In this document: positions 1-11,902 of the stretch, piece by piece
Position numbering within the stretch: the stretch's first letter is position 1
Layout of the letters: the number at the start of each line of letters is the position of its first letter
NCBI RefSeq assembly: GCF_004798865.1
Contig: NW_025336088.1
Location: forward strand, 682,001-746,000
Reading direction: 5' to 3'
Length of the DNA: 64,000 nt
Source of the DNA: Varanus komodoensis
Lineage: Eukaryota; Chordata; Lepidosauria; Squamata; Varanidae
Notes under the pieces: generated by a model
Seen by the model: the letters and a program-made list of their open reading frames with translations, nothing else
Database searches by the model: none
What the model was told of the DNA's origin: nothing
Position numbers and translations under genes: made by a program

Positions 1-596
1 GTGCCAGGTTCTGCACCTAGGAAAAAGAAACCAAATACATCATTACAAGATGGGGAATACTTGGCGCAACAGTACTGCAAGTGAGAATTGTTGTAGATGT
101 CAAGCTGAATATCAGTCAACAATGTGATGGGACTGCAAAAACTGCAAATGTGATTTTAGGCTAAATCTCACTTCCAAATCACATGAAGACTAGTTCCCCT
201 TTACTCAACACTGGTTAGGCCTAATCTGCAGTACTCTGTCTAGTTCTGGGCACCACAGTTTAAAAAAGATGCAGACCTGGAAAAGGTTCAGAGGAGGGCA
301 AGAAGGATGATCTGAGGATTGGAAACAAAGCCCTGTGAGGAAAGATGAAAGAACTGGGTATGTTTAGCTCTGAGAAGAGAAGACTGGGGTGAGATATGAT
401 GGCACTCTTCCAGTACTTGGAAGTATGTCACAGGGAGGAAGGCCAGGATCTCTTCTCAGTCATCCAGAATGCAGGACATGGAATAAGAGGCTCAAGTTAC
501 AGGAAGGCAGAATCTGGCTAGACATCAGGAAGAACTTCTTGACTGTTAGAGCAGGATGACAACTCTACTATTGTATGATTCTGTGATTCTATGATA
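1..596 (+). mobile_element. CR1 LINE, 3' part (cut by window edge)
   Basis: This stretch reads as the end of a CR1 reverse-transcriptase ORF plus the 3' region. Familiar CR1 phrases are present in order: a lariat-like start near 40-60, 'agttctgggcaccaca' near 241, 'aggagggcaagaaggatgat' near 291, 'gaactgggtatgtttagct' near 351, and a tail of 'attctatgat' units near 570-594. The left end is outside the window, so the 5' truncation point is unknown. It is diverged and non-functional. It abuts an L1 fragment on the opposite strand. Confidence 0.85.
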
Positions 597-1790
597 TTGG
601 GAGACATAATCCATATAATATATAATGAAATATAATCCATTTGGGGAGAGGAGCCAGTCATGAATATTCCAATACTAATGGGTTGGGGTGGGGGGGGGAG
701 GTTAATCTGAGTGGAAAAGGCTCAAATTTAGTACAAGTCAACAAATAGGTCCAATGATGTAAACCAAGGTCAAACCAAATAAATCCATCCTTTTTAATCA
801 GATGTTGCATTGTTTTCAGAAATATTCATGGAGGAGGGTAACTCCATAAGATTGTACAAAACAAAACATGAAGTTTTTGAAAACACTTGCCAGGTTATAG
901 AAACTGGACAGCCATGTGAGTGGGATGGTGTAACATGGTGTCCTGCAAAAGTAGGGGGTTGGCCTCGATGGCCTTCATGGCCCCTTCCAACTCTGCTATT
1001 CTATGATTCTATGATGTAAAAAAGAATGAATGTCAGGTATTACAGTTATTTTGAGTATACTTGCCCTACCTCATAAGCTCAGCTTTAAAGATGCCCTTCT
1101 ATTGATATCCCATAAGATCTTATTTGTCAACTTGATCAAATGTGGTTTTGTTGTTTGAAATATTTCTCTAGGAGTTAGTTTTCCCAAATAAATTATGAAA
1201 TCTAGGCAGAATCTGACTCAGACCAAATTCTGCCTTGATTAATTGTTTCCCTGTTAATTGAACAGGGAGACAAATAACCTAAATTATTGATCTTCTGGAT
1301 CAAAGCTGTAACAAACAACTAGAATTTTGAAGGAAATGATAAAAGGACCTTGAGCATCAAGAATAAGTTTAACATCTGAACAGTTACGCACAAATTGATG
1401 AATATCAGCATTCTGTTGAATAGCACATGGTCCAAACATAGGTCAAATAGCAGTGAGGAAAGCGAACATCTTTGTCTACTACCTCTTCCAAGTAAAAAAA
1501 ATAATCAGATAAAATGCTAACTCCAGTTAAGTATAGTTTTAATCCATTTCATCAATTTGGTAGGAAAAATCACAATTTCTCAGCATAGCTAAAGATTACT
1601 TCCAGTTGAGGCCTTCCCGGCACTCAAAACAACAGTGGCAGTTGCACCTTATCCCTATTGATTGGTATCAAGACCAAAACCAATTTGAGGCCTATTTTTT
1701 GATGAACCCCACCTGGTCAGCTTGCTCCTTGACCATATGTGTGATGCAAAGAGACCACAAAGAGGAAAGGCAGGTTATTTACTTGGAACT
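597..1790 (-). mobile_element. L1-clade LINE fragment, ORF2 region, antisense
   Basis: Read on the minus strand, 1790 to 1270 encodes pieces typical of L1 ORF2. One resembles the 'DQVGFIKNRQ' block near 1690-1730. Another reads GRGSRQRCSLSSLLFDLCL near 1445-1500, the equivalent of the L1 RT motif RGTRQGCPLSPLLF. The 597-1200 part is homologous over about 400 bp to 62760-63140, whose minus-strand translation matches the post-RT L1 segment. It is heavily broken by stops and frameshifts. A CR1 tail is inserted within it at about 905-1016. Confidence 0.65.
905..1016 (+). mobile_element. CR1 3' tail nested in the L1 fragment
   Basis: The segment carries the standard CR1 end: a 'gggttggcctcgatggcc' block at about 955, then 'cccttccaactctgctatt' and two 'ctatgatt' tail units. 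The homologous L1 copy near 62950 runs straight across this position without it, so it is an insertion into the L1, opposite in orientation and younger than it. Confidence 0.75.
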
Positions 1791-2145
1791 GTAGTTCTTC
1801 AAGTAGTCACCTGAGGATCCACACAACCCTCACACTCTTTGGTGTTAGTACTTTCAGTTTGTAGGATGGTTTCAAGGAACTATGAGAATAAATGGAAATC
1901 TGCTAGAGGCATGTGTACTGAAATAGTGGGTGAGGATTTCTGTCAAAAACTTCCTCAGCAACAGAAGTTTCCTTTCACCTTAGAAGATTAAGTAAAAGCA
2001 TATATTTAAAAAAATGTTCAGTAAATTTCATAAAAATTCTAAATAGTTACAGTTTTGTACATTAAGTTATAGTGGTGCATTTTATGTTAGTGGTAAAAAT
2101 AAGTATAGGTTTAATGAAAAAGTATTGAAGTGTACATTTCCACCT

Positions 2146-2378
2146 ACGTTTTATTTATTATATTTATAGCCCATCCTTTTTCCTTCATGTAATGCAAGGT
2201 GACTTACATAATCCTCCTGTTCCTCTCACTCTTCACAACAACCCTGTGAGTTAAGCTAGTTTGAGATTGAGTGATTGGCCCAAAGTCACCCAGTGAGCTC
2301 CATGACTAAGTGGGGACTAGAAGTCGGTTCTCCTGATTCCCCATCCAACACTTTTACCACTAACACCACACTGGCTCC
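2146..2378 (-). mobile_element. tRNA-derived SINE (squamate type), antisense
   Basis: On the minus strand this starts with a tRNA-like head, including the B-box-like part seen in + as 'ctagaagtcggttctcctga'. It is followed by the conserved middle ('cactgggtgactttgggcca' when reverse-complemented) and 'cacagggttgttgtgaag', and ends in an AT-rich tail near 2150. The same family occurs at 21664-21845, 32140-32385 and 52205-52295. The family name cannot be fixed without a repeat library. Confidence 0.7.
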
Positions 2379-2712
2379 ATGTTCCTACTTGGACTTCATT
2401 TTAATTAGTTTGTATAATACAAATTGAGTTGCAAGAGACCCAGTGTCATAGAACTAACGAGACCCAGTTTCATATTCCCAGTCAGCCAATGAGTTTCCTC
2501 TAGCCAATCACTTTCTCACAGCCAAGCCAATATCACAGGATTCTTGTAAATGTGAAGTAGGGCAGGGGCATGTGAATTTCTTTGACCCCCTTGAGGGAAA
2601 GCTAGAATGTAAATATAATAAAGTCTTGTGTTTTGCTGCTAGCCTTTCACCGAGTTTACTGTTATTAACCTGATAATTCATAACTTTTTATGTTTGTTTA
2701 TTAACACCTAAG

Positions 2713-2768
2713 ATGGACCCTGAGTACCGTGTGAGAAAATTCCTAGCACTTCTAAGAGAAGAAGGAGC
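2713..2768 (+). CDS. NSF: NSF, penultimate coding exon
   Basis: The 56-nt exon encodes MDPEYRVRKFLALLREEG plus the first two bases of an alanine codon. This matches the end of the D2 ATPase domain of N-ethylmaleimide sensitive factor, about residues 720-738 of the 744-residue mammalian protein. NSF is a hexameric AAA+ ATPase that, with SNAP adaptors, takes apart SNARE complexes after membrane fusion in the cytosol. The exon is bounded by a consensus acceptor (ctaag at 2708-2712) and a strong donor (gtaagt at 2769-2774). Six residues, normally SPLDFD, remain for the last exon, which I could not locate downstream. No earlier NSF exon is in the window. The gene runs toward WNT3, tail to tail. 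Confidence 0.93.
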
Positions 2769-2939
2769 GTAAGTAACACATCTGACAAGGATGTGATCAT
2801 TTCTTCTTGCCAAATTTGCATGTATAGTTAATAACGTTGCATTTACCATTGGCCCCCAAAGGAATTTAGCATGATTTTCATTCATGAAAAGAGGGTTTTT
2901 AAATTATTCCACCCTCTAACAGCCTATTCTGATTGTTAG

Positions 2940-3400
2940 GCAGTTTCTTGCTCTGATAGCCTGGTTTGCATGTAAAGTGTTAACCCATGTTTTATTTAAA
3001 TTATGGTAAATTGCCCTACCCATGATTTGTCTGGAAGATGATAGAACAAACCGTGGTTTGTTTTCCCAGTTCCTAGGTTGTTTTTTCTCTCTCTCCTTCT
3101 CCTCTGCCCACTTCCTCCCTGGATTCCAAATGGCTTGCAGTGCTGTAGTACTGGCATGTAAAGTAGTTAGAATTTTTTTTATTGTTGTTGCCCCCACCCC
3201 AATAATATTACAAAACAACCTATGGACAACTCATACTTCTGCATTTTCATGCAACCTTTAAAAAGCCACAGAATTCCAAACATGGCTCTTCTTTTTGGGC
3301 AGTTCATGGTTAACAAATCATGATTTGTTAGCATGCCTCTGTTCACATATCATGACAACCCAGAATTGAACAACCCATCCTATTGTGTTGTGTTATGTGC
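2940..3400. repeat. Palindrome-rich unclassified repeat
   Basis: A perfect 20-bp palindrome, taacaaatcatgatttgtta, lies at 3311-3330. A near-palindrome of two 8-bp arms around gt (aacaaacc / ggtttgtt) lies at 3045-3062. Related 'accatggttt' phrases flank them. This pattern is common in small inverted-repeat DNA transposons of sauropsids. The ends and family are not clear. Confidence 0.45.
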
Positions 3401-5976
3401 AAACCAAGCCAGTATCACCTTTTGATCACTGATACTGCTTTGTATATGAATGTTGTTATGTAAGACAGGATGGAGCTTTCATGGCTTAAATTTGCAAAGA
3501 AGCAGTACCTTCTGACCCCTCAAACCCCTGTATATTTCAGGGCTGGTTCAGTGATGCAGGGGAAGCACTCTGAATATACTGAAAGGCACATTTTAGACTC
3601 TTCTAAATATACTGAACTACTTAGAATTTTATTAAGCAGTATAGAATTATTATAAATAAATAATTCCAGCTATGTGTTGAGTTACAGTCGAATTCCAGCC
3701 CAGCATGTTCAAGCACAGATTAAATGCTTTGCTGAACATCAGGTTAAGAAATATGGTACAGTCCTACTTGGACTGTGAATTTTTCAGATTGGAAATACAA
3801 GAAACTTTCTGAACATGCACATCAGACTAGGCTAGACCCCTTTTCCATGACATGCTAGCTTTCAGGGAAGCAAGATTGACAGTGGGGAATGTGGACTCAT
3901 ATAGATCTCTCTACACACACACAATGCCGTGTGTCTCTGAGGTCATTTTTCTTTTTGTTATATTTACACAAGTACAGTTGGAGGACTTTGGGCTGGGTTT
4001 CAGTTAGTGAATTTGTGTATTAATTCTTAGGTACCTTCAGATTAGGAATGGTAACTTCTTAAAAAGCTAACTACAGGAGCTAGGAGACATGGGAATGCAT
4101 TAAAATCTTAATTCATGCATTCAAGAGATAAATAGCAGGTTACCCTTGTTTCTATTTGGGCCACGTTCACATCCCTGTTAATTCTGGGATGAAGCAAGGC
4201 AAATTCTGCTTAAGGCAGCATGCAAAAAGATGTTGGCATATTTGATTTTGGTTTTGCCATTTTTCCTCAGCCTGTCTTAGTGCAAAGTAAGAGCTCAACC
4301 TCTTTCTTTTGCAGCTTTTGCGAATAATGCCTGGTGCACAACTGGCTTGTGAATTTGCATGCACTTTCCCTGTCTGGATGCCCATCCGTGTGTGCTGCCA
4401 GCACCTGTAGCCACGATCACCCCTTGTGCCAGTTGCACTTTCTCTCTTTGCAGTAGTCTACTGGATTAAATGTGAAGGTGGAACCTTGTTCAGAAGCTGA
4501 TATCCTGGAGAGCAGCTAAGCAGGAAACTACCCCACCAGGAGAATCTTCTCTACAGACCTATAGATGTGCGGTGTATCTGAACAAGAACATAGTTTCCAC
4601 TTCCTTCAGAGACTTCCCTCATTCCTCCTTTTGCATGTTGGATGCAACAAGATTATCCACTCTTTGTTATCTCTTGTCTTTAATATCTTGGTGACTTGTG
4701 GCAAATCAAATCTCTTCTAGAGTATCTGCTTTTGTATAATGCTGCCAGCTGCACCCTCTCAGTTGGTGTTGGTGCATAAGGGGAGGAGGGGAAACGTGCC
4801 ATGGACAGACCTGTATATGTTGGTGGCTGCAATCTGACAGGGGTTCATTCCAAACTCTGGGACCCACTTTACGGGAAAGCCCCACTTCATAACCCAGATC
4901 AAACCAGTGCTGAGGTCTGCAGAGCTGTACGTCTGCTCAGTACTCTCTGACCTCTTATTGAACAGTTCCTTGTTCTGTGTCAGGAAGTGTCCGTCTCCTC
5001 CCAAGACAAAAAGTAACCAGAGTGTTAAATGCCACCACTAGTTTGAGATGAGCTAGGAGACAGAGGGGTTTTTTGCCTGAATGTGAGGTGAGACAGTTTC
5101 CAGTTGATATGGTAGCAGCTGCTTTATCTACAGCAGTCTTTACCTGCCATGTATGTACAGGCACAGTAGCACCAGCCATGAGGTTCTGATGCACGTAGGT
5201 TTTTCCATAAAGAGGCAGGCGATTCCTGTAAAATATTCCTATAAATGTTTGAAAATATTCTGCTGTATTCTGTTATGCTGGTCCTTTCCTGCCCTTCTGC
5301 CCTTGTAAGAGAATGCCCCACAGTTTTATGTTAGAGGATCAGAAGTATGGTTTCCACAGTATATAAGTGCGAAATGCATGAGCTCATGTTGGGCTGCCTC
5401 CCATCAAGTGGCAAACAGTTGCTGTGCTAGGTGCTGCTGAACTGCTGCTTTTCTACAACGTGGAAGTTAAGGGCAAAGTGATTTTGCCTTTTTTTTTTTT
5501 GGAATTACTTCCTGCCATTTCTGCTGTACCCTGCAATACTGAATTGGTGAGGACAGTGGTTACTGCCCTGGCATGTTCAGTCACATGTTCCCTACTAGTC
5601 CTTTCTTGGAAAACTCACTAAGCAGCTTGCCTAAGTGACACAGTGCAAATTTATTTAGAGCCAATCTAACTTTCACACCACTCATCTGCCTTGTTCACCA
5701 CCTCCCCGCTGTATTTTGCAATTAAAATCATTACCTGAATCCTATCCATCATGTAGAATTTGCCTGCCTGCAGCTCATATCAGTGACAGCATGCCAGTAG
5801 AATTTGGACTGGGGAAGCGAATCGATAGGTGGGATTCACCTGATGTTCTGTTCTGTTAACATATGGCCAGGGGGATAAGAACCCAAATATGGGGATGCCA
5901 CCATCTCTGAAAAGGGTGTTGTCTAAATTAGTCTTTACTTCTCTTTATGGAGAACAATGTATTGTAGGGCCTAAAT

Positions 5977-6020
5977 CCCCCCCCCCACACACACACACAC
6001 GCGCGCGCATGCACACACAG
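5977..6020. repeat. Poly-C / (CA)n / (GC)n compound microsatellite
   Basis: A run of C is followed by seven CA units, a short alternating GC stretch and further CA units. The alternating purine-pyrimidine run is about 34 bp long. Confidence 0.95.
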
Positions 6021-7573
6021 ATGTGGCTGGGCCAGTCTGCCATCTTGCCAGAATTGTTTATATGATTGGCAGGGCACCTTCTCCACCTTTCCAAGCTGCT
6101 GAGGCTGACAAGATGGGAGCAACCCTTGACACCCTCCAACTTTGCACAGCAAAAGACAAACTGTTGTGTTGGACGCTGCTGCTTTGTACTTGAATCACAA
6201 ATAATGCATTTATTTTAATGTGGAATAGTATCTTATTTCTTTCATTCACATACTTTGGTTTTAGTAGTGTTGAGGAACCTGTGAATCCTTGGTTGACTTA
6301 TGAAATCCCTTCTTTTTTAAGCTTTGTGACTGGGCTGGTTTTAGGTGTGCTCTTCTCTCTGCCCCCAGCCCCAACAACCCTTTTTTCCTCATCACTCCTC
6401 TTTCAGTGAAAGCAAAACACATGTTGTATTTAATGTCATGTCTTGTATCAAATGATGTAAACATTTTATTGTGGTTTTTTTTTTTTTTTTTTGTCCAAAG
6501 CTATACTGAGAGAATCATATAGATAAATTGTGTGCTTTAAATGCAGACCAAGTGATGCAATAAAAAGGCACAGAGTCTTAAAAACTGTTGATGGCTCGTG
6601 AACTGAGATGTGATGGATGCAGCTCTCCTTGAAAGGTTTACAGTGATGCTGTGGCATCCATGAAGTTTGACTCGCTTATCACAGTGTTAAATTGCATTGC
6701 AGGGTTGTGGCTGAAAATGTTAGGTGGTACAATTGGAGGGTAAACCAAATGAACATGATGATAAAGATTTCACAAGACCTCAGTTGTGTCAAGGGATGGC
6801 TGTAGCCCACTTTTGCCCTGGAGGGTATCTTTGGGCCAAGAATGCTGAGGTTATTAACCACAGCCAGAAGTGCGGGAGGTAGTACTAGGTCAGGCCTGAC
6901 CAGTTCAGAAGATACGTACTAGTTGCCCGCTGCAGAAGCAAGCTGCGTGTGCCTCTGATCCCTTGCATGAAGAGGTCTCTGTTGCCTGGGTGCAAGGAAC
7001 TTACTGGGATAGGTCTTCGCCTTAGGTCATGAAACTCCCAGTTCAAATTCAACGGGTTGCTTGTGTTTGGGATTAAGGGGTTGTTTGGGAGAATGCCACC
7101 AAACCTAGTTTTGCTTTATTTAAGTTATTTTTATATTTTAGAATCTTATGTCTTTATAATATTCAGATCCTAGTGTTAAAACAATAGGAAGGTGGTCAGT
7201 TTTGAATTGCTTGTGTCCTTGGAAGATGATTTGCCTGCCTTGTGTCTTGTGTGCAACTTTTTTGTCCCATAAACAAGTAAAGAGTTTACTTTCAATCAGT
7301 CATAGGCAGCCATGTCTTCTTTGCGTAGTATCTGACCACCATGCAACCTTCCACAGTAATGCTTGGTAAGTATTCACAATGCACAATTGTTTTAAGTGCC
7401 TTTAACTTTATTGATTTAAGATGAAAAAGAGGTGAAATATATCTTTTCTTAAAATATATATTTATATAATATAGAATCTTAGTTAACTCAATGTTATATA
7501 CATTGTATAATAAATAATTATAAAAAGAGAATTTTCAGAATATAACTTTTTAAAAAGGCTGAAAACCCTCGAT

Positions 7574-7717
7574 AGCAGCCTCCCCCAATCTAGTGCCCTC
7601 TAAATATCTTGAATTATACCTTCCACCATGCCCATCCAGCATGGACCCAGGATGGCTGGGAATAATGAGAATTGAAATCCAGCACATCTGGAAAGCACCA
7701 GGCTGGGAAAGGCTGCT
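7574..7717. mobile_element. Short inverted-repeat DNA transposon (MITE), 144 bp
   Basis: The left end agcagcctcccccaatct and the reverse complement of the right end, agcagcctttcccagcct, form imperfect inverted repeats. The arms continue inward as 'tagtgccctctaaatat' against 'tggtgctttccagatgt'. The middle contains the 'aattataccttccaccatg' / 'gagaattgaaatcc' pair. This fold-back type, with an 'actacaactcccat' core in intact copies, is abundant in squamates. Related copies are near 15.7, 22.1, 33.4, 51.1 and 53.1 kb. Confidence 0.65.
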
Positions 7718-8360
7718 CTACAGCTTTGTAAATAACTTTGGATACAGCAGGTTGAGGGGAGAGGAAGCAGGTGAACGGTGGGGTTTTCTATCCCACACCC
7801 ACGCCCTCATTTAGACCTGGAATTTCTGGCTTCACTGAGAAAATAATGAAGGGGGAGTTACCATATTTAGAACTATGTCCTCCCTGATCAACTTTCTTTT
7901 TGTAAAGTCAGCTTTGTAGTGTGAAGGGGGACAGTCATCCTAAATGTGGGAGAAACAGATGGCCAATGTTCTGCTCTGAAAAAAGTCCCATTGCAGTGCA
8001 GATGTGTTGAAAAAATTACCACATTACAGTGCATATCTCCATCTCTTAGCGATGACAGGGACATATAATTTATTTGCATATAATATGTCTCTTCTAGTCA
8101 TGTGTAATGCTGAGGATTTCTTAACTTTGCCTGAAACATCAGCTATTATCCTTATTTCTTCTTTTAAGAGCAAACTCAGGTAGTGAACTGCCAAGACTGT
8201 AGCCGGAAAGGGGTCAATAAGAAGCAAGTATTTGTATGTTTGGGAGAACCACAAGATTTTTGGAAACAAAAAGGAAGCACTTTCTCATCCCTAGAATTCT
8301 GTGACCCAAGCCACTGCCTCACATTCAGTTTTTCCAGATGTGAGCTCTATAGAGCAATGG

Positions 8361-8378
8361 TGTGTGTGTGTGTGTGTG
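8361..8378. repeat. (TG)n microsatellite
   Basis: Nine TG units in a row. Confidence 0.95.
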
Positions 8379-8984
8379 GTAGAGAGCAAGTGAGCAAGAG
8401 CGTGCACATGCACAAGAGGGAGGTTGTTCTTTACTCCTGAACCACTGCCAGCACTACAATGGTTTTGTTCTAGGCTGCTTGGAGTATCTGCTGCAGTCTT
8501 CTTTTGTTCCCTCTAATACTTACTCCGTTGTATGAGATTGCTGTTTGGAAGTGAACCAGTCTGTCCTTAAACTAGGCAGTGGTTTTCTACTTTATCAGGT
8601 GACTCCTTAGAAACACAGAAGTATAAAAGTTTTGTAAATTAAAAATAATGGTGGGGGGAACCAAACAACCAAATGAGAACTGTGAGGTCAGTTGCAGAAA
8701 TGGAAAACTAAGATCGGGGAGGGAATTGGAGGAAGGCATGGCTGGAACCCTGAACACAGCACTCCAGTTTTAGGGAGCGAGGGTACACTGTAACATTTTG
8801 TCTTAGTTTCCACGTGTCCATCTGTTCACTCAACCTGCTGGAAAATGCTGTATCATTTTGGGGTTACATTTTGAAGCAAGGACTGGTTGCAGCTGTTTCA
8901 TAGCCCCTGCACCCCGGTTCTTCTTGAAATTGCCTGGGTTATAGCAACAGAAATGTATATACACTTAAAATAGAATACACTTAA

Positions 8985-9023
8985 ATATATATATATGTAT
9001 ATATGTATGTATGTATGTATGTA
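8985..9023. repeat. (AT)n / (ATGT)n microsatellite
   Basis: Alternating AT changes into tetranucleotide ATGT units, about 39 bp in all. Confidence 0.95.
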
Positions 9024-9214
9024 ATTTGACTGGGTCACTATTGACCAAAGGTTGACAACAGAAGTAATCTGTTTCACGGGTTTGAAAATTCTGTGAATTT
9101 GTGAAGGATATGAGACTCTTCTCTCCTTACCTCCAGCTCCAAAAGTAATGCTGCTTGCATGGGGGGAATGGATAATGGGAAAAATCAGATTGGTTACTTG
9201 GGTGTGTATTTGGG

Positions 9215-9560
9215 GTTTGTGGGTGTAGGTTCACATATTAAGTTATTCACAAAGAGTGGGGCTGTTCATCCATAATGTGAATGGCTGCTACACAGTTATC
9301 TTTCTTACCTGTGTCCTGAATTCACATACTCGCAAGGTAACAACTCATGAGTGGTCTGTGCACACCTCCATCTTCCCTACAAATGGCAGGGCATGTCCCA
9401 TCAGCTAGTACAACTGGCAACCAATTCCACTGTGCATTGCGTCACCTGCCTCCCCCTAGTAGCCTGCACTCTCCACTGAGTGAAGCTGGCTGCTGGTCTT
9501 TTTCTGCCACTCTGTAGAGCCCCTGTCTGCTCATTAGATTAGCATGGCTGCCTCTGCAGA
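9215..9560. repeat. Unclassified interspersed repeat, copy 1
   Basis: The segment matches 27235-27505 in the same orientation. Shared blocks are 'tgtgtcctg', 'aggtaac', 'actcatgagtgg/agc', 'ccttcatctttcc'-like text, 'ggcaaccaatt/gggaaccaatc', and a closing 'ctcattagattag/ctaattagagtaa'. Copy 1 has about 60 extra bases near its left end. No coding capacity or terminal repeat is visible and I cannot name the family. Confidence 0.55.
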
Positions 9561-10854
9561 TGCTGAGCCCTGGCTTTCCTCCCCATGCACACCCTCCTAG
9601 CCAATCTCACATGCCACCCCCACATTGATCTGCTCCCCACCTCTTTTCCACTCACTGCCATGCCAGCCTCATGGTGAAGAAGCAGGGCGATGGGTTAGGT
9701 GACAGGCAGGGCGGTGCTGGGGTGGCCCAGCATCATGTGTGCCAGGAAGACGGAGTGTTGGGTCGGAGTCAGCACCCTGTCTGCTGGCAACTCAGGCATT
9801 GCTAAGCAAACAGGGCAGTGGAAAATGGTAGCTGGAGTGGCTGTAGCCACTCTTGCCACTGAACTCATTGGAAGAAACAGAGAAAGCATGGAAAACTGGT
9901 TACACACATAACAAGAAGCAATGCTGAAATGTGGAAACCTTGGAACAAACCGTGGGTCCTCCATGGGGATTCATGGTACCCAAACATGCCATGTTTCACC
10001 ATGCTTCCATTATTCACTGCATGGCTTGCCGTTATGCATGAATATTGCCAGTGTGTGCAACTGCCAGCTATCACTGGAGTGCTTTGTTTCCCATCACTTT
10101 TTCCTGAACCCTGGCTCTTACTCGTCTGCACCTTGCACCTAAGGAAGCGCAGGGAATAACTACAGTGAGCCTCTATCAGTGTTGCCATAGCCTTGCTCTT
10201 TCCTTAGGGTTTAAAAATATATTATATTTGGATATGTGCAATAACAACAAAAGTTTGCTCAGACCACCGCAGGAACTGGGTGGCCAAAATCAGCAGCTGC
10301 TGCTCAGCCTGTTCAACAGGTAAGAAGTGTGCGAGCAGAACTGGTCCATGTCATGTTGATTTTCAGGTGGGTTCTTCCTTTCCGTTGCCTACTTCTACAA
10401 GCGACAGGAAACTGGTTTTCTTCTCAGCATTCCGGTGCCACAGGCTGCAACAGTGGTGTTTTCTGGCAATCGTTCACTTCTATTTTATGCTCCAGCTGTA
10501 CCAAGGACCTCTTTCTAGAAAAAGGAACCAAGAAAAGAAACACAGTACAATTGCAGCCAAAGCCTTTTTGTGACTTTCTTAGTTCCTTAGTTTTTTGTTT
10601 GTTTATAAGCTTTTCTCCTTCAGAAATGCTTTGGGAGTTCCTCTCATTTGTTGCTATGTGTATGCTTGTTTAATTTCATAGCCACTGTGAGGCTGGAACT
10701 CAGACTGGAAAGGGGGAAGGAATTTCCATTGAGCATTTTGTCCAATCAAAATGGCCACACTTGCTTGCTTGACAAAAGGAGGCAACTTCAGGGCGCCATT
10801 TCAGCCAGGGAAACAATGCCCAGGGAAAGCGTCGCTGCAGCTTGAGCAAGTGCC

Positions 10855-10920
10855 TCTTATTTAATTTCTATACTGCCCAACAGCCAAAGCTCTCAGGGCA
10901 GTTCCCAACAGCGTATTTAG
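10855..10920 (-). mobile_element. LINE 3' tail fragment (L2/CR1 type), antisense
   Basis: The + strand text 'ttatttaatttctatactgc' followed by 'gctctcagggcagttcccaa' is the reverse complement of the 'gggcggtatataaat' ending seen on many squamate LINEs and their dependent SINEs. Confidence 0.5.
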
Positions 10921-11270
10921 AAGCAGCAGAATCCTGGCTCCAGGAGGATCCAGCATCTTGTGTTCCTTCCCACAAGGCAGGTGGTCACACAGAGCATTGG
11001 AGGGACAGGCCAGCTGAAGAGGCTCTGATGAGCCCATTGCCTAGTCCTGTTTCTCGCTCCTTTCCTTCCCACAGAGCAACTGATGGGGGCTGCCCAACAT
11101 ATCTTAGCCACATTCATACTTTACATGTGTTGGTATACACCTTAAAATGTTGCCAGTAAAATTTCTCTCACAAGATTTCCTGTGAAATAAATTATCTGTG
11201 ATCCTTCAAAAGGCTTAGGTAGCTGTGGTAGTCCTTTAGAAAAATGGAAAAGGCAAAACAGGGTAATACT

Positions 11271-11902
11271 TTTATTAAGACTATGTCCCCCTGGAAAAAG
11301 GGAAAAAATCTTCAGGCCAGTTAATGAAAGCTTCCAATCCTCAGTAAGTGAAGTCATGTAACAAATAGGTTAAAGTCATTCCATGTCTTAGGACCTGCTG
11401 AAGGAGAAAGGATGCAGCCTGAGCAAGAAATATCTGGTTAATAATACCAACCCAAACTGAAAGAGTTTTAAAAACAGCCAAAAACAAACCCTTGCTGTGG
11501 CTGGCTTTCTGCTAGTGGGCTTAGTGCAAAATAGGAGTGAATGGCTTGCCATTGACAAGGTCTCCCTGCAGCTCTGTGGCCACTTCAGTTCTTTGCATTC
11601 AAATCCCTGATCTTTAGTAGCTCTGTATTTTCATGTACAGCATATGGACCATGGGTGCAACAATTGACTCCTCAGCACTCCCCAGCCCTTATAATGCACT
11701 TGCTCTGTTCAGGGAGTTCTAGTTAAAAGGTGTCACAACTTCCCCTAGGTTAGCCCAGCTCTGGCCTAGGAGGTTTGTGATGGAGATAACATTGGAACCA
11801 AGGACTTCCCATCTTAAGCAGTTTAAATGCTATGTTGCATCAGCTGTTTTTCAATTTAGTTTTGTTACAGGCAGATCCTTCACCTCCTACATACCTTTTT
11901 CT
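11271..11902 (-). promoter_or_regulatory. WNT3: Candidate WNT3 3' UTR with AATAAA signal
   Basis: Directly downstream of the WNT3 stop codon on the minus strand there is unique sequence with no recognisable transposon. The first AATAAA hexamer after the stop is at 11276-11271, about 630 nt away. Mammalian WNT3 3' UTRs are longer, so a more distal site is quite possible. The boundary is a guess from the signal alone. Confidence 0.3.

Larger units (their letters stand above)
2769..11270. other. Last NSF intron, NSF 3' end and NSF-WNT3 intergenic DNA
   Basis: No further coding exon can be supported here. The NSF terminal exon (about 17 coding nt, then 3' UTR) must lie somewhere in this stretch but its short coding part is not recognisable. 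The region holds a palindrome-rich repeat near 2940-3400, simple repeats near 6.0, 8.4 and 9.0 kb, an inverted-repeat element at 7574-7717, and a repeat at about 9215-9560 that recurs near 27.3 kb. The many short open frames are in mixed phases and show no family similarity. Confidence 0.6.

Noticed and set aside
600-1200. Novel repeat pair shared with 62.76-63.14 kb
   Set aside because: Translation of the minus strand shows both are L1 ORF2 pieces, so the family is not new.
5705-5735. NSF last exon (a tccccgctgtatttt run resembling SPLYF)
   Set aside because: No AG acceptor in front and no stop after six residues.
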